NCBI GenBank assembly: GCA_900769405.1
Contig: CAAGGL010000028.1
Span: forward strand, 1-49,985
Length of the DNA: 49,985 nt
DNA from: an uncultured Alistipes sp.
GTDB taxonomy: Bacteria > Bacteroidota > Bacteroidia > Bacteroidales > Rikenellaceae
Reading direction: 5' to 3'
A program made the translations under genes and the position numbers. Under the pieces are notes generated by a model. The model was not told the origin of the DNA, made no database searches, and worked only from the letters and a program-made list of their open reading frames with translations. Position 1 is the first letter of the stretch, and each line of letters starts with the position of its first letter. This document shows positions 1-7,634 of the stretch, piece by piece.

Positions 1-116
<116 letters not shown>

Positions 117-292
117 AAAGAAAATTTAAATATCATAGCTCAATCTCAAAGGTATTGCTTTGAAATACTCTCCTAAGAGAGTGTCAAAACTTAGCTGCTC
201 AATATCTTCAAAGAACGTTGTTCTATCTATTAAAAAGAACTTCCAAAGTATCGCCTTTTCAGGCGCCCCTCGAATCATTCGGAAAGGGACTG
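117..292 (-). other. rRNA operon leader with boxA-like motif
   Basis: This is the transcribed leader between the proximal rRNA promoter and 16S. On the minus strand GTTCTTTGA (216 down to 208) resembles a boxA antitermination site; this is a resemblance only. The leader is AT-rich and has no coding potential. Confidence 0.5.
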
Positions 293-324
293 CAAAGGTA
301 TGAACTCTTTTTCAATCCACCAAA
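293..324 (-). promoter_or_regulatory. rRNA promoter P2 (proximal)
   Basis: On the minus strand TTTG (324-321), a 20-bp spacer and TACCTTTG (300-293) match the Bacteroidetes housekeeping sigma consensus TTTG-N19..21-TAnnTTTG exactly. The start of transcription would fall near 288, about 170 bases before 16S. Confidence 0.85.
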
Positions 325-398
325 TTTTTCGAGAACTTTTTTCGAAAAAACTTTTCGTTAAGAACTCTGCAACCGTGTTTGCTTCTCGATTGCGGGTG

Positions 399-431
399 CA
401 AAGATAAGGCATTTGATTTCAATCTTCCAAA
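399..431 (-). promoter_or_regulatory. rRNA promoter P1 (distal)
   Basis: A second consensus promoter lies upstream on the minus strand: TTTG (431-428), 21-bp spacer, TATCTTTG (406-399). Runs of A and T upstream (about 432-475) could act as an UP-like element. Two tandem promoters about 105 bp apart fit a strongly expressed rRNA operon. The remaining bases 432-696 hold no gene I can support. Confidence 0.8.
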
Positions 432-696
432 CATTTTTTAAACTTTTTTCAAAATATTTTCGTCCCATTTTTTCATCGCTTTGAACACCAGCAACTTAGC
501 GCACAAACTTTTTTGAGCCTTTTTTAGCCCAAATAGGCCGTAGAAGGCCCTACAAGGCCGAATTTGGAGATTCAGGCACTCCTGAAAGCGATTGAAAAAT
601 CATCGAAAAAGTTCTTTTTCCGGGAGGATTTATGGGATTCTCGATGATATTTATTAAATTTGTATTTTGTTCAACCCTTAAAAAACAACTCAAATT

Positions 697-1350
697 ATGA
701 AATTGCGCTATATATTATATATAGGTATGGTTTTGATGCTCGCAGCTTGCACTCCAACCACCCCTGCGAACGAGCCGAATTTGGAACACGGCGATATACT
801 TTTTCAAGTTTTCAAGCCGAGTGATTTCGCCGCTGCGGTCGAAGGCGTGGCAGTCGGACGCGACAACATCAGCTACTCGCACGTTGGTCTGCTCTCGATT
901 AACGAGAGTGACACGACAGTGATCGAGGCGGTATTCAAGGGTGTGCGCGAGGTTTCACTCGACCACTACCTCGGCAACTCGGACACCATCGGCGGTCGCC
1001 CCGTTGTGACCGTTGCGCGCGTCAAGCCCGAATTCCGCCACCTGCGCGCGGCAGCCGTTGAGCGCGCCCGCGAATATATCGGCTGTTCGTACGACTTTGT
1101 GTTCAGCCCCGTGAACGACTCGATCTATTGCAGCGAGCTGGTTGCGCTGGCCTACCTTGACGAGGATGGTCGCTCGATCTTCTCGACCGTACTGATGTCG
1201 TTCCGCAATATGCAGACGGGCGAGATCGACTCGACCTGGATCAAGCATTTCGCCGAGTATGGCGCCGAAGTTCCCGAAGGTGTTGCGGGCACCAATCCCT
1301 CGCAAATGTCTTGCGACGAGGTAATCGAGGAGGTTTATCGATTCTTTTAA
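697..1350 (+). CDS. YiiX/YebB-like NlpC/P60-superfamily lipoprotein
   Basis: The 217-residue protein starts with a lipoprotein signal (MKLRYILYIGMVLMLAAC, Cys18 in an LAAC lipobox), so it is probably anchored in a periplasmic-side membrane. The mature part shows the permuted papain-like layout of the YiiX/YebB (DUF830) group: GDILFQ early, YSHVGL with a candidate catalytic His, and YCSELV with a candidate catalytic Cys after YDFVFSPVND. Relatives act on amide or ester bonds in cell-wall or lipid substrates; the substrate here is unknown. The acyltransferase gene starts two bases after its stop, so the two are probably co-transcribed. The assignment rests on motifs only. Confidence 0.8.
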   Translation: MKLRYILYIGMVLMLAACTPTTPANEPNLEHGDILFQVFKPSDFAAAVEGVAVGRDNISYSHVGLLSINESDTTVIEAVFKGVREVSLDHYLGNSDTIGGRPVVTVARVKPEFRHLRAAAVERAREYIGCSYDFVFSPVNDSIYCSELVALAYLDEDGRSIFSTVLMSFRNMQTGEIDSTWIKHFAEYGAEVPEGVAGTNPSQMSCDEVIEEVYRFF

Positions 1351-1351
1351 T

Positions 1352-2320
1352 ATGCCAAGCAAGAGTCACAAACCCATCGGGGGGGGGATTTCGTCGCTAT
1401 TCGTTCTTAAAGCAATAGCCGCATTCTGTGTAGTTGTGATTCACTACCCCGTCGCTTTTAGATATGAGTTTTATCCTCTTATCTACACTGCCGTTCCGCT
1501 ATTCTTTGTCATCACAGGCTACTTCTTATATAAGGGGAGCCCTGACACAATAATCGCAAGTGGCAAAAAACAACTATGGAAAGCTATTCGCATAACACTT
1601 ATCGCCAGCCTTGTATATTATGCCTATAAGATAATCATATCATATATCAGTGGAGGCAGTTTTGTTCCTCCATTCTATTCGATCTATGATGTTATAATCT
1701 GGATCTTATTCGGCTTTAACTTCTCTGGTCCGCTATGGTATATGACGGCACTATGCTGGTCATTGTTGATTATCAATACCTTATACCGATTACGCTGGCA
1801 AAAATTACTCTACCTGACTCCGTTGGCGTTTGTTCTGTTCAATGTTATACTTGCATATCCCCTGCGCGACATCTCTTTGCCGTGGTACTACGAAACAAAT
1901 TTCATTTCAAGCGGATTGCCGTGGATTTCTGTCGGTATGTTTATTAAGAAGACTGAATCACGCATTGAGCAACGAGTTTCGACTACATCATTGTGGATTA
2001 TCTTCGCCCTAACATTAGTATTACGCTACATTGAGCAATACCTTTTCGTGGGCGCCGAGCCTCGCGCTCTGATTAACGTCCCCCTTGTCATTATAATATT
2101 TATCCTATGCTTGCGATATAAATCATTTGGCAGTAATTCAATTATCGCAAAGTTAGGCCGTAACCATTCGACGAATATATATTTATACCATTCTCTCGTT
2201 GGTGGATTTATACTATTCGTGTGTGCTCAATACGAGACAACAATACCCGACTCTATATGCGCTTTGATTGTATATCCGTTAACATTGCTGTTATCAACTC
2301 TCATTATTAGAGTAAAATGA
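1352..2320 (+). CDS. Acyltransferase-3 family membrane protein with poly-G tract
   Basis: The 322-residue protein is strongly hydrophobic, with about ten membrane segments, and matches the acyltransferase 3 family (OafA/NodX-like O-acetyltransferases). It has an early His in VVVIHYP and an FFVITGYFLY segment. Such enzymes acetylate surface polysaccharides, LPS or peptidoglycan. Codons 10-12 are GGG GGG GGG, a run of nine G at 1379-1387. Loss or gain of one G would stop translation within about ten codons (TAG or TAA). The gene is visibly richer in A/T than both neighbours, which suggests later acquisition. It may be translationally coupled to the preceding lipoprotein gene. Confidence 0.85.
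   Translation: MPSKSHKPIGGGISSLFVLKAIAAFCVVVIHYPVAFRYEFYPLIYTAVPLFFVITGYFLYKGSPDTIIASGKKQLWKAIRITLIASLVYYAYKIIISYISGGSFVPPFYSIYDVIIWILFGFNFSGPLWYMTALCWSLLIINTLYRLRWQKLLYLTPLAFVLFNVILAYPLRDISLPWYYETNFISSGLPWISVGMFIKKTESRIEQRVSTTSLWIIFALTLVLRYIEQYLFVGAEPRALINVPLVIIIFILCLRYKSFGSNSIIAKLGRNHSTNIYLYHSLVGGFILFVCAQYETTIPDSICALIVYPLTLLLSTLIIRVK
1379..1387 (+). repeat. Homopolymeric G9 tract in coding sequence
   Basis: Nine consecutive G residues form three in-frame Gly codons near the start of the acyltransferase. No other G run of this length was noticed in the window. One-base slippage in either direction truncates the protein at about 20 residues. Confidence 0.95.
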
Positions 2321-2405
2321 CTGCTCTCTCACCCACAATAGCCCCTCAAACTACCCTAAAATGAAATATTTTGGGGCGAAAGGTGTTGGTTTGAGAAAAA
2401 AGCAT

Positions 2406-2413
2406 TATCTTTG
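2406..2413 (+). promoter_or_regulatory. -7 element for rpmI-rplT
   Basis: TATCTTTG matches TAnnTTTG. The upstream partner is weak: GTTG ends at 2388, giving a 17-bp spacer. A start near 2418 leaves a leader of about 30 bases before rpmI. Confidence 0.6.
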
Positions 2414-2449
2414 CACGCTATGTTTAACTAAATTTAACTGTTTACTAAA

Positions 2450-2644
2450 ATGCCCAAAATGAAAACTAATGCCGCGGCGAAGAAGAGATTCACCTTCACC
2501 GGCACAGGTAAGATCAAGCGTCAGCACGCTTATCACAGTCACATCCTGACCAAAAAGACGACTAAGCAAAAGCGTAACTTGTGCTATTCGAGCACCGTTT
2601 CGGCTGCCGACGAGCCCAAGATCAAGAAGCTGTTGGTTAAGTAA
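2450..2644 (+). CDS. rpmI: 50S ribosomal protein L35
   Basis: The 64-residue, very basic protein begins MPKMKTNAAAKKRF and has the family pattern throughout, including GKIKRQHAYHSH. It is a structural component of the large ribosomal subunit. It lies 111 bp before rplT, the usual order. The usual upstream partner infC is not here: the preceding gene is an acyltransferase, and a separate promoter element lies at 2406. Confidence 0.98.
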   Translation: MPKMKTNAAAKKRFTFTGTGKIKRQHAYHSHILTKKTTKQKRNLCYSSTVSAADEPKIKKLLVK

Positions 2645-2755
2645 TTTTTTAACAAACACTTCACTTAATTTTATTTTATTAATCAAAGAGCAAAACAGCC
2701 CCGAAGAACGTGAGAGAATCACGTCGCTGACAGCTCGTAAAACTTTTCACACACT

Positions 2756-3100
2756 ATGCCAAGATCAGTAAATGCTGTTGCATCAAGAGCAAGAAGAAAG
2801 AAGGTTTTAAAACTTGCCAAGGGTAACTTTGGTTCAAGGGGAAACGTATGGACGGTTGCCAAAAACACCGTTGAAAAAGGTTTGCAGTATGCTTACGCAC
2901 ACCGCCAGATCAAGAAGAGAACATTCCGCAGCTTGTGGATCCAGCGTATCAACGCTGCTGCACGCGCTAACGGTTTGACCTATTCGCAGTTTATGGGTAA
3001 GCTCAACAAGGCAGGTATCGCTCTGAACCGTAAGGTTCTGGCTGACCTCGCTATGAACAACCCTGAGGCATTCCAGCAGATTGTTAATACAGTTAAATAA
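2756..3100 (+). CDS. rplT: 50S ribosomal protein L20
   Basis: The 114-residue protein is full-length for L20 (MPRSVNAVASRARRKKVLKL and an RSLWIQRINAAARANG core). L20 binds 23S rRNA early in assembly and in several bacteria represses its own operon. The 111-base gap between rpmI and rplT contains short complementary segments but no clear L20 operator. A strong terminator follows at 3135-3172. Confidence 0.98.
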   Translation: MPRSVNAVASRARRKKVLKLAKGNFGSRGNVWTVAKNTVEKGLQYAYAHRQIKKRTFRSLWIQRINAAARANGLTYSQFMGKLNKAGIALNRKVLADLAMNNPEAFQQIVNTVK

Positions 3101-3134
3101 GCCGCTTTCGGTCGCGTGAGCGAACAAAGCAAAC

Positions 3135-3172
3135 GAAAGGCGTTCGAGTTACTCGAACGCCTTTCTTATTTG
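3135..3172. terminator. Bidirectional terminator between rplT and the GH3 gene
   Basis: A perfect 14-bp stem (3135-3148 with 3152-3165) with a TTA loop is followed by TTATTT. It sits between two converging genes, so it can serve both. Confidence 0.85.
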
Positions 3173-3195
3173 GTGCGGGACGCAATCGCCGCCGC

Positions 3196-4818
3196 TTACT
3201 TTGCACTGTAACCCGTAGGCAGACCACCTGCGCTTACCGGCAGAACACCCTCAGCGTCGATCTGACCCGACAGCACCTTGCCGACAGCCTTCATATTCTG
3301 ATCAACCGAGCTGTAACCGATTACGATACCGTCGAATGCCTTCATATCGATCTGGTCGAGCACATAGGGGTTGTTCATCACAGCCAGAATAACCTTCTGC
3401 TGGCGAGCCCACTCCGTCAAGAAGCCATAGATCTCCTCGGGTTTCATATTCGAGTACGAGTTGAAGTCGTTCTTCGGAGCGCGCAACTCGGGCAGATAAA
3501 CCACTGCATACTCAGCACCCTCAACCGAGAGCTTAGCGCCATCGAGCGATGCCAACGACATACGCTTGTCGAGCACAACCTCCTTTGCGCGACCCTCCTT
3601 GATGAGCTGCGCGAGCGAGCCCTCGCCCTTCAACGCAACACTCGGACGCTTAACCATCGTTACCGATGCGTCGCAAACCTCCTGAATCAGGTCGATCACC
3701 TCCTTGGTTTCGGTATCTTCGTAGATATTCTTGGGATCGATAAACGGAGTGCCGTCCAACAAACCGAGCTGCTCCTTCATCTTCAACACCTTGCGAACGC
3801 TCTCATCAAGACGCTCACGCGAGATCTCGCCCGACTTCACGGCCTTCACCATATTCTGGATCGAGCGGTGCCAATCCTGTGCAGGCATCAGCAGCAGGTC
3901 CGAACCTGCCTTGAACGATGCAACGGGAACCATCTCAGCGGGCATATAGGTCGAAACGCCCTTCATACCCAGCGCGTCGGTAACAACGATACCCTTGAAG
4001 CCCATCTCCTCCTTCAACAACTCGGTGATGATCGGATACGAAATCGAGCTGGGCAGACCGGTAGGATCGAGTGCGGGAACATTCAAGTGACCCACCATCA
4101 CCATCCATACATCCTGATTGATAGCCTCCTGGAAGGGATAGAGCTCGATCGAATCCAGACGAGCGCGGTCGAAAGGCAGCGTCGGCAGAGCCTTGTGCGA
4201 ATCGACATCGGTATCACCGTGACCGGGGAAGTGCTTCGCCGAGGTCCACACGCCACCGTCCTGCATACCGCGAATCAACGCAGCACCATACTGAGCAACC
4301 TTATCGCGGTCGTCACCGAACGAACGCTGACCGATAACGGGGTTCTTGGGGTTGTTGTTCACGTCGATGGTGGGGGCATAGTTGATATGCACACCTACGC
4401 GGCGGAACTGATCGGCCATTGCTCGACCAACCTTATATACCATCTCCTTGTTCGAGAGCGCACCGAGCTGCATATTGCGGGGGAACTGCGTCAGCGTGTC
4501 GAAACGCATCGAAGCACCCCACTCGCCGTCGATACTGATCACCATCGGGATACGCGACTGCTTCTGGAATTCGTTCATCTGGTTGGCGTACTGCTCCATA
4601 CCAACCTCCATAATAATCAGACCGCCGATGCGATCCTTCTTGATCATCTCCTCGATCTGGCCCTTGGGGGTGTAGTGACCATAGTTGATAATGAAGAGCT
4701 GTCCGACCTTGTCGCGCACCGACATTTTGCGCATCATACGCTCAACGCGGTCCTGCTTCTGAGCAAATGCACACATAGGCATAACGCAAATCATTAAGAG
4801 TAAAAGAATTCGTTTCAT
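3196..4818 (-). CDS. Glycoside hydrolase family 3 beta-N-acetylhexosaminidase
   Basis: The 540-residue protein has a signal peptide (cut near Ala19-Gln20) and a GH3 barrel. Residues 195-208 read KHFPGHGDTDVDSH, the loop that in NagZ-type enzymes carries the catalytic Asp/His dyad. The nucleophile is predicted as Asp281 in VVTDALGM. Such enzymes release N-acetylglucosamine from peptidoglycan fragments or glycans. A GH3 C-terminal-like domain follows (about 370-540). Many Bacteroidetes homologues carry an extra C-terminal beta-lactamase-like domain; this one ends at 540, so it is the short form. Export suggests a periplasmic or surface role. Confidence 0.9.
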   Translation of the reverse strand: MKRILLLLMICVMPMCAFAQKQDRVERMMRKMSVRDKVGQLFIINYGHYTPKGQIEEMIKKDRIGGLIIMEVGMEQYANQMNEFQKQSRIPMVISIDGEWGASMRFDTLTQFPRNMQLGALSNKEMVYKVGRAMADQFRRVGVHINYAPTIDVNNNPKNPVIGQRSFGDDRDKVAQYGAALIRGMQDGGVWTSAKHFPGHGDTDVDSHKALPTLPFDRARLDSIELYPFQEAINQDVWMVMVGHLNVPALDPTGLPSSISYPIITELLKEEMGFKGIVVTDALGMKGVSTYMPAEMVPVASFKAGSDLLLMPAQDWHRSIQNMVKAVKSGEISRERLDESVRKVLKMKEQLGLLDGTPFIDPKNIYEDTETKEVIDLIQEVCDASVTMVKRPSVALKGEGSLAQLIKEGRAKEVVLDKRMSLASLDGAKLSVEGAEYAVVYLPELRAPKNDFNSYSNMKPEEIYGFLTEWARQQKVILAVMNNPYVLDQIDMKAFDGIVIGYSSVDQNMKAVGKVLSGQIDAEGVLPVSAGGLPTGYSAK

Positions 4819-4869
4819 AGTGTTTGTTAGTTGTATTTTTAATTAGTAACGTTGTGTCGCACGATTGTA

Positions 4870-4902
4870 CAAAGATAAGAAATATTTATCGAACTATCGA
4901 AA
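4870..4902 (-). promoter_or_regulatory. Promoter of the GH3 gene
   Basis: On the minus strand TATCTTTG (4877-4870) lies 21 bp from TTTC (4902-4899), one base off the TTTG box. The leader would be about 45 bases. Confidence 0.6.
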
Positions 4903-4929
4903 TTTCCGATAACGATTTTCGGTTCGGGA

Positions 4930-4961
4930 TTGAGATTTCTCAAAATTTCGTTATATTTTTG
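4930..4961 (+). promoter_or_regulatory. Promoter of the small winged-helix gene
   Basis: TTG (4930-4932), a 21-bp spacer and TATTTTTG (4954-4961) fit the Bacteroidetes consensus. The coding start is 40 bases downstream. Confidence 0.65.
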
Positions 4962-5000
4962 TGGTGAGAAAATTACTTAATAACACAAAAAACGACAACT

Positions 5001-5171
5001 ATGGAGAGCAAAATCATCAAAGCATTCGAGGAGAAGGGTGCAATGCGCCCGGGTGACATCGCAACTGCGACAGGTATCGCTAAGGAAGATGTTTCGAAAG
5101 TGATCAAGAAAATGGTTGCCGACGGCTCCGTTTATTCACCCAAGCGTTGCTTCTACGACCTCAAAAAGTAG
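5001..5171 (+). CDS. 56-residue winged-helix DNA-binding protein
   Basis: The frame starts ATGGAGAGCAAAATC and stops at TAG 5169-5171. It reads as a compact helix-turn-helix plus wing: MESKIIKAFEEKGAMRPG, then DIATATGIAKEDVSKVIKKM as recognition region, then the wing SVYSPKRCFYDLKK. The fold resembles MarR/IclR-type winged helices without any effector domain, so it may be a minimal regulator or nucleoid protein; the target is unknown. It has its own promoter and a strong terminator, so it is a single-gene unit. The length is below common gene-calling cut-offs. Confidence 0.85.
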   Translation: MESKIIKAFEEKGAMRPGDIATATGIAKEDVSKVIKKMVADGSVYSPKRCFYDLKK

Positions 5172-5198
5172 GCGCAGCACGCAACAATTACTCATAGA

Positions 5199-5238
5199 AA
5201 AAGCCTCACCGTTTGCAGAGCGGTGAGGCTTTTAATTT
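5199..5238. terminator. Bidirectional terminator
   Basis: A 13-bp perfect stem (5199-5211 with 5221-5233) with a 9-base loop has T-rich tails on both sides. It ends the small winged-helix gene and, on the other strand, the PqqD-like gene. Confidence 0.85.
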
Positions 5239-5251
5239 ATCGGTCAGCGAG

Positions 5252-5521
5252 TTACTCGACGATCATCTTGTGTTCGCGCAGTTGCTCGACCCACTTCTCG
5301 GCGTCGGCCGTAGCGGTCTGCTCGTCGACATCGTAGCGCGAGGTGAGCAGTTCGACCACCTCCGCAACGCCGAAATCACGATCTGCGAGTTGCTCCAACA
5401 GCCACACCGACGAACCATTGAGTTGAATAATACGTGTCAGATCGGCACCCAAGCGACCCTGCATAATAACCACCTTCTCGCCCGCAATATCGCGCACCTT
5501 AACCTTCGAATCTATCTTCAT
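5252..5521 (-). CDS. PqqD family protein (orphan RiPP-recognition-like domain)
   Basis: The 89-residue protein matches the PqqD fold: an N-terminal beta part, then LNGSSVWLLEQL, and VVELLTSRYDVDEQTATAD with a C-terminal helix WVEQLREHKMIVE. PqqD domains bind leader peptides of ribosomal natural products and present them to radical-SAM or other enzymes. None of the adjacent genes encodes a radical-SAM enzyme, and no precursor peptide is evident, so this is a solo copy of unknown role, as is common in Bacteroidales. It has its own promoter. Confidence 0.8.
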   Translation of the reverse strand: MKIDSKVKVRDIAGEKVVIMQGRLGADLTRIIQLNGSSVWLLEQLADRDFGVAEVVELLTSRYDVDEQTATADAEKWVEQLREHKMIVE

Positions 5522-5550
5522 AACTCACCGTTTTTGTCTGTTTGTTGCGA

Positions 5551-5581
5551 CAAAGATGAGCATTATAATTCAGAATTCAAA
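5551..5581 (-). promoter_or_regulatory. Promoter of the PqqD-like gene
   Basis: On the minus strand TTTG (5581-5578), 19-bp spacer, CATCTTTG (5558-5551), one base off TAnnTTTG. The TTTG is supplied by the AATTC-type repeat. Confidence 0.6.
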
Positions 5582-5662
5582 ATTCAAGATTCAAGATTAT
5601 TTGCGATTCGCACACCAACCACGGTGCATTTTGAATTTTGAATCTTGAATTATGAATTAATT
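5565..5662. repeat. AATTCA-type repeats in inverted arrangement
   Basis: The left part (about 5565-5605) is built from ATTCAAA/ATTCAAG units and the right part (about 5627-5662) from their complements (TTTGAATTTTGAATCTTGAA). A ~20-base unique core separates them. The two halves supply the -33 boxes for the divergent pqqD-like and recQ promoters. A related repeat lies at 32205-32238. Confidence 0.8.
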
Positions 5663-5676
5663 TATCGCTATCTTTG
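5645..5676 (+). promoter_or_regulatory. Promoter of recQ
   Basis: TTG (5645-5647), 21-bp spacer and TATCTTTG (5669-5676). The recQ ATG at 5681 lies only five bases after the -7 box, so the mRNA may have little or no leader. Confidence 0.65.
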
Positions 5677-5680
5677 TCGT

Positions 5681-7609
5681 ATGAATCGTCAACAAGAACT
5701 TTTCAGCGAGGAGCGAATGCTCGAAACGCTGCGCAAATATTGGGGTCACACCTCGTTCCGCCCGATGCAGAGCGAGGTGATCAGTTCCATTTTGCGCGGA
5801 CGCGACACTCTCGCGCTGATGCCGACGGGTGCCGGAAAGTCGATCATCTACCAACTCCCGACGCTGATGCAGGAGGGTCTGTGCATCGTCGTGACGCCGC
5901 TGATCGCACTGATGAAGGATCAGGTTGACCGCCTGCGCAGCCGCTCGATCTCGGCTGTGGCGATCCATTCGGGACTCTCGCCCCGACAGATCGACATCGC
6001 GCTCGACAACTGCGTCTATGGCGACGTTAAATTTCTCTATCTCGCGCCCGAACGCCTTGCCTCTGAGGCCTTTCGACTGCGTCTGGATAAGATGCGTGTG
6101 TCGCTCTTGGCGGTCGATGAGGCACACTGTATCTCGCAGTGGGGCTACGATTTTCGACCTTCGTACCTGCGTATTGCCGAGATTCGACGACTCATTCCCG
6201 ATACTCCCGTGCTGGCACTCACCGCCTCGGCGACCGATCTGGTTGCGAAGGACGTAATGGACAAACTGCGTTTTGGCGAGCCGAATATCCTTCGTAGCAG
6301 TTTCGCGCGCCCCAATCTGCAATATGTGGTGCGCCACGTGGACGATAAGAACGAGCAGATCCTGCGTGTGATCGAGAAGGTTAGCGGATCGGGCATTATA
6401 TATATGCGTACGCGCGATGGCGCCGAGCAGCTGGCCGAGTTCCTGAACGAAAACGGCATCTCGGCCGACTACTATCACGGTGGTCTGGGTCACGCCGACC
6501 GCTCGATGCGCCAAACGGCGTGGAGCGAGGGTCGCACACGTATAATGGTGGCTACTAATGCGTTCGGTATGGGTATCGACAAGGCCGATGTGCGCTTTGT
6601 GATCCACTATGCGATGAGCGAGTCGCTCGAAGAGTACTATCAGGAGGCGGGTCGTGCGGGTCGTGACGGCGGACGAGCATACGCTCTGCTGCTGGTCGGG
6701 CCAAAGGATCAGGCGCGAATCAATCGCCGTATCGAGAGCGAGTTCCCGACGCTCGAAATGGTCAAGAAGTGCTACGAATCGGTCTGCAACTACCTGCAAA
6801 TTCCCGTTGGCGATGGCGCGGGTGCGAGCTTCACGTTCAACATTCACGAGTTTTGCAGTCGTTTCGGGATCTATGTCGGCACGGCAATCAACGCCTTCAA
6901 ACTATTGCAGCAGAACGGCTACCTGACCCTCACCGAGGAGATGGAGAATCCGGCACGAATACACTTCTGCGTGAGCCGCGACGACCTCTATAAACTGCGT
7001 GTCAAGCGCAACGATATCGACCTGCTACTACGCACTATATTAAGACTTTACGACCGCGTCTTCACCGAGTTCCGCCCCATCGACGAGGGCGAGATTGCGA
7101 CGGTCAGCGGCTTCACGGTCGAGCGCGTTCACGAGTTGATGAAGCTCCTGTGGCAGATGCGCGTCATACGTTACATACCCTCGAATCGCTCGCCGATGAT
7201 CTACTTCGACGAGGAGCGACTGCCGATTGGCGACGTGCGCATCGCCCCCGAGACCTATCAACATCGCAAGCAGATGTGCTTGGAACGCTACGAGGCGATG
7301 TTGCGTTATGCCCACAACGAGGAGGTGTGTCGCAGTGCGATGATCGAGGACTATTTTGGTGGCGAGGGCGACAAGGATTGCGGCGTCTGCGACATCTGTC
7401 TGGCGCGCCGTAAACGCCCTGCACAACAACCACTTAACCCCGAAGAGCAGATCTTGCAAATGGTCACCGAGGAGGAGTCGCTGACCCTGCGCGATGTGAC
7501 TTCGCGCCTGCAAAAAGGGAGTACCTCACCCCTCGCAACCGTCAACCGTATGCTCGACGAGGGCAAAATTTCGCTCGATAAAAGCGGAATTATCACTATA
7601 AATAGGTAA
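5681..7609 (+). CDS. recQ: ATP-dependent DNA helicase RecQ
   Basis: The 642-residue protein has Walker A TGAGKS at residues 49-54, the DEAH box at 146-149 and the RecQ signature around AHCISQWGYDFRPSY. It also has helicase C motifs (ATNAFGMGIDKADVRFVIH, QEAGRAGRDG) and a zinc-binding Cys set near the C-terminus (CLERYEAM, VCRSAM, DCGVCDIC). RecQ unwinds DNA 3'-5' in recombination and fork repair. A classical HRDC domain is not evident; the end is a short winged-helix-like segment. I chose ATG 5681 because the TTG at 5645 lies inside the promoter. The next gene follows 25 bases later. Confidence 0.95.
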   Translation: MNRQQELFSEERMLETLRKYWGHTSFRPMQSEVISSILRGRDTLALMPTGAGKSIIYQLPTLMQEGLCIVVTPLIALMKDQVDRLRSRSISAVAIHSGLSPRQIDIALDNCVYGDVKFLYLAPERLASEAFRLRLDKMRVSLLAVDEAHCISQWGYDFRPSYLRIAEIRRLIPDTPVLALTASATDLVAKDVMDKLRFGEPNILRSSFARPNLQYVVRHVDDKNEQILRVIEKVSGSGIIYMRTRDGAEQLAEFLNENGISADYYHGGLGHADRSMRQTAWSEGRTRIMVATNAFGMGIDKADVRFVIHYAMSESLEEYYQEAGRAGRDGGRAYALLLVGPKDQARINRRIESEFPTLEMVKKCYESVCNYLQIPVGDGAGASFTFNIHEFCSRFGIYVGTAINAFKLLQQNGYLTLTEEMENPARIHFCVSRDDLYKLRVKRNDIDLLLRTILRLYDRVFTEFRPIDEGEIATVSGFTVERVHELMKLLWQMRVIRYIPSNRSPMIYFDEERLPIGDVRIAPETYQHRKQMCLERYEAMLRYAHNEEVCRSAMIEDYFGGEGDKDCGVCDICLARRKRPAQQPLNPEEQILQMVTEEESLTLRDVTSRLQKGSTSPLATVNRMLDEGKISLDKSGIITINR

Positions 7610-7634
7610 CTTTGCAAACTAAATACGTTAAACA

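Noticed and set aside
5645..5680. TTG start giving RecQ twelve extra residues
   Set aside because: This stretch contains the -33 and -7 boxes of the recQ promoter, and the extra residues have no family similarity.
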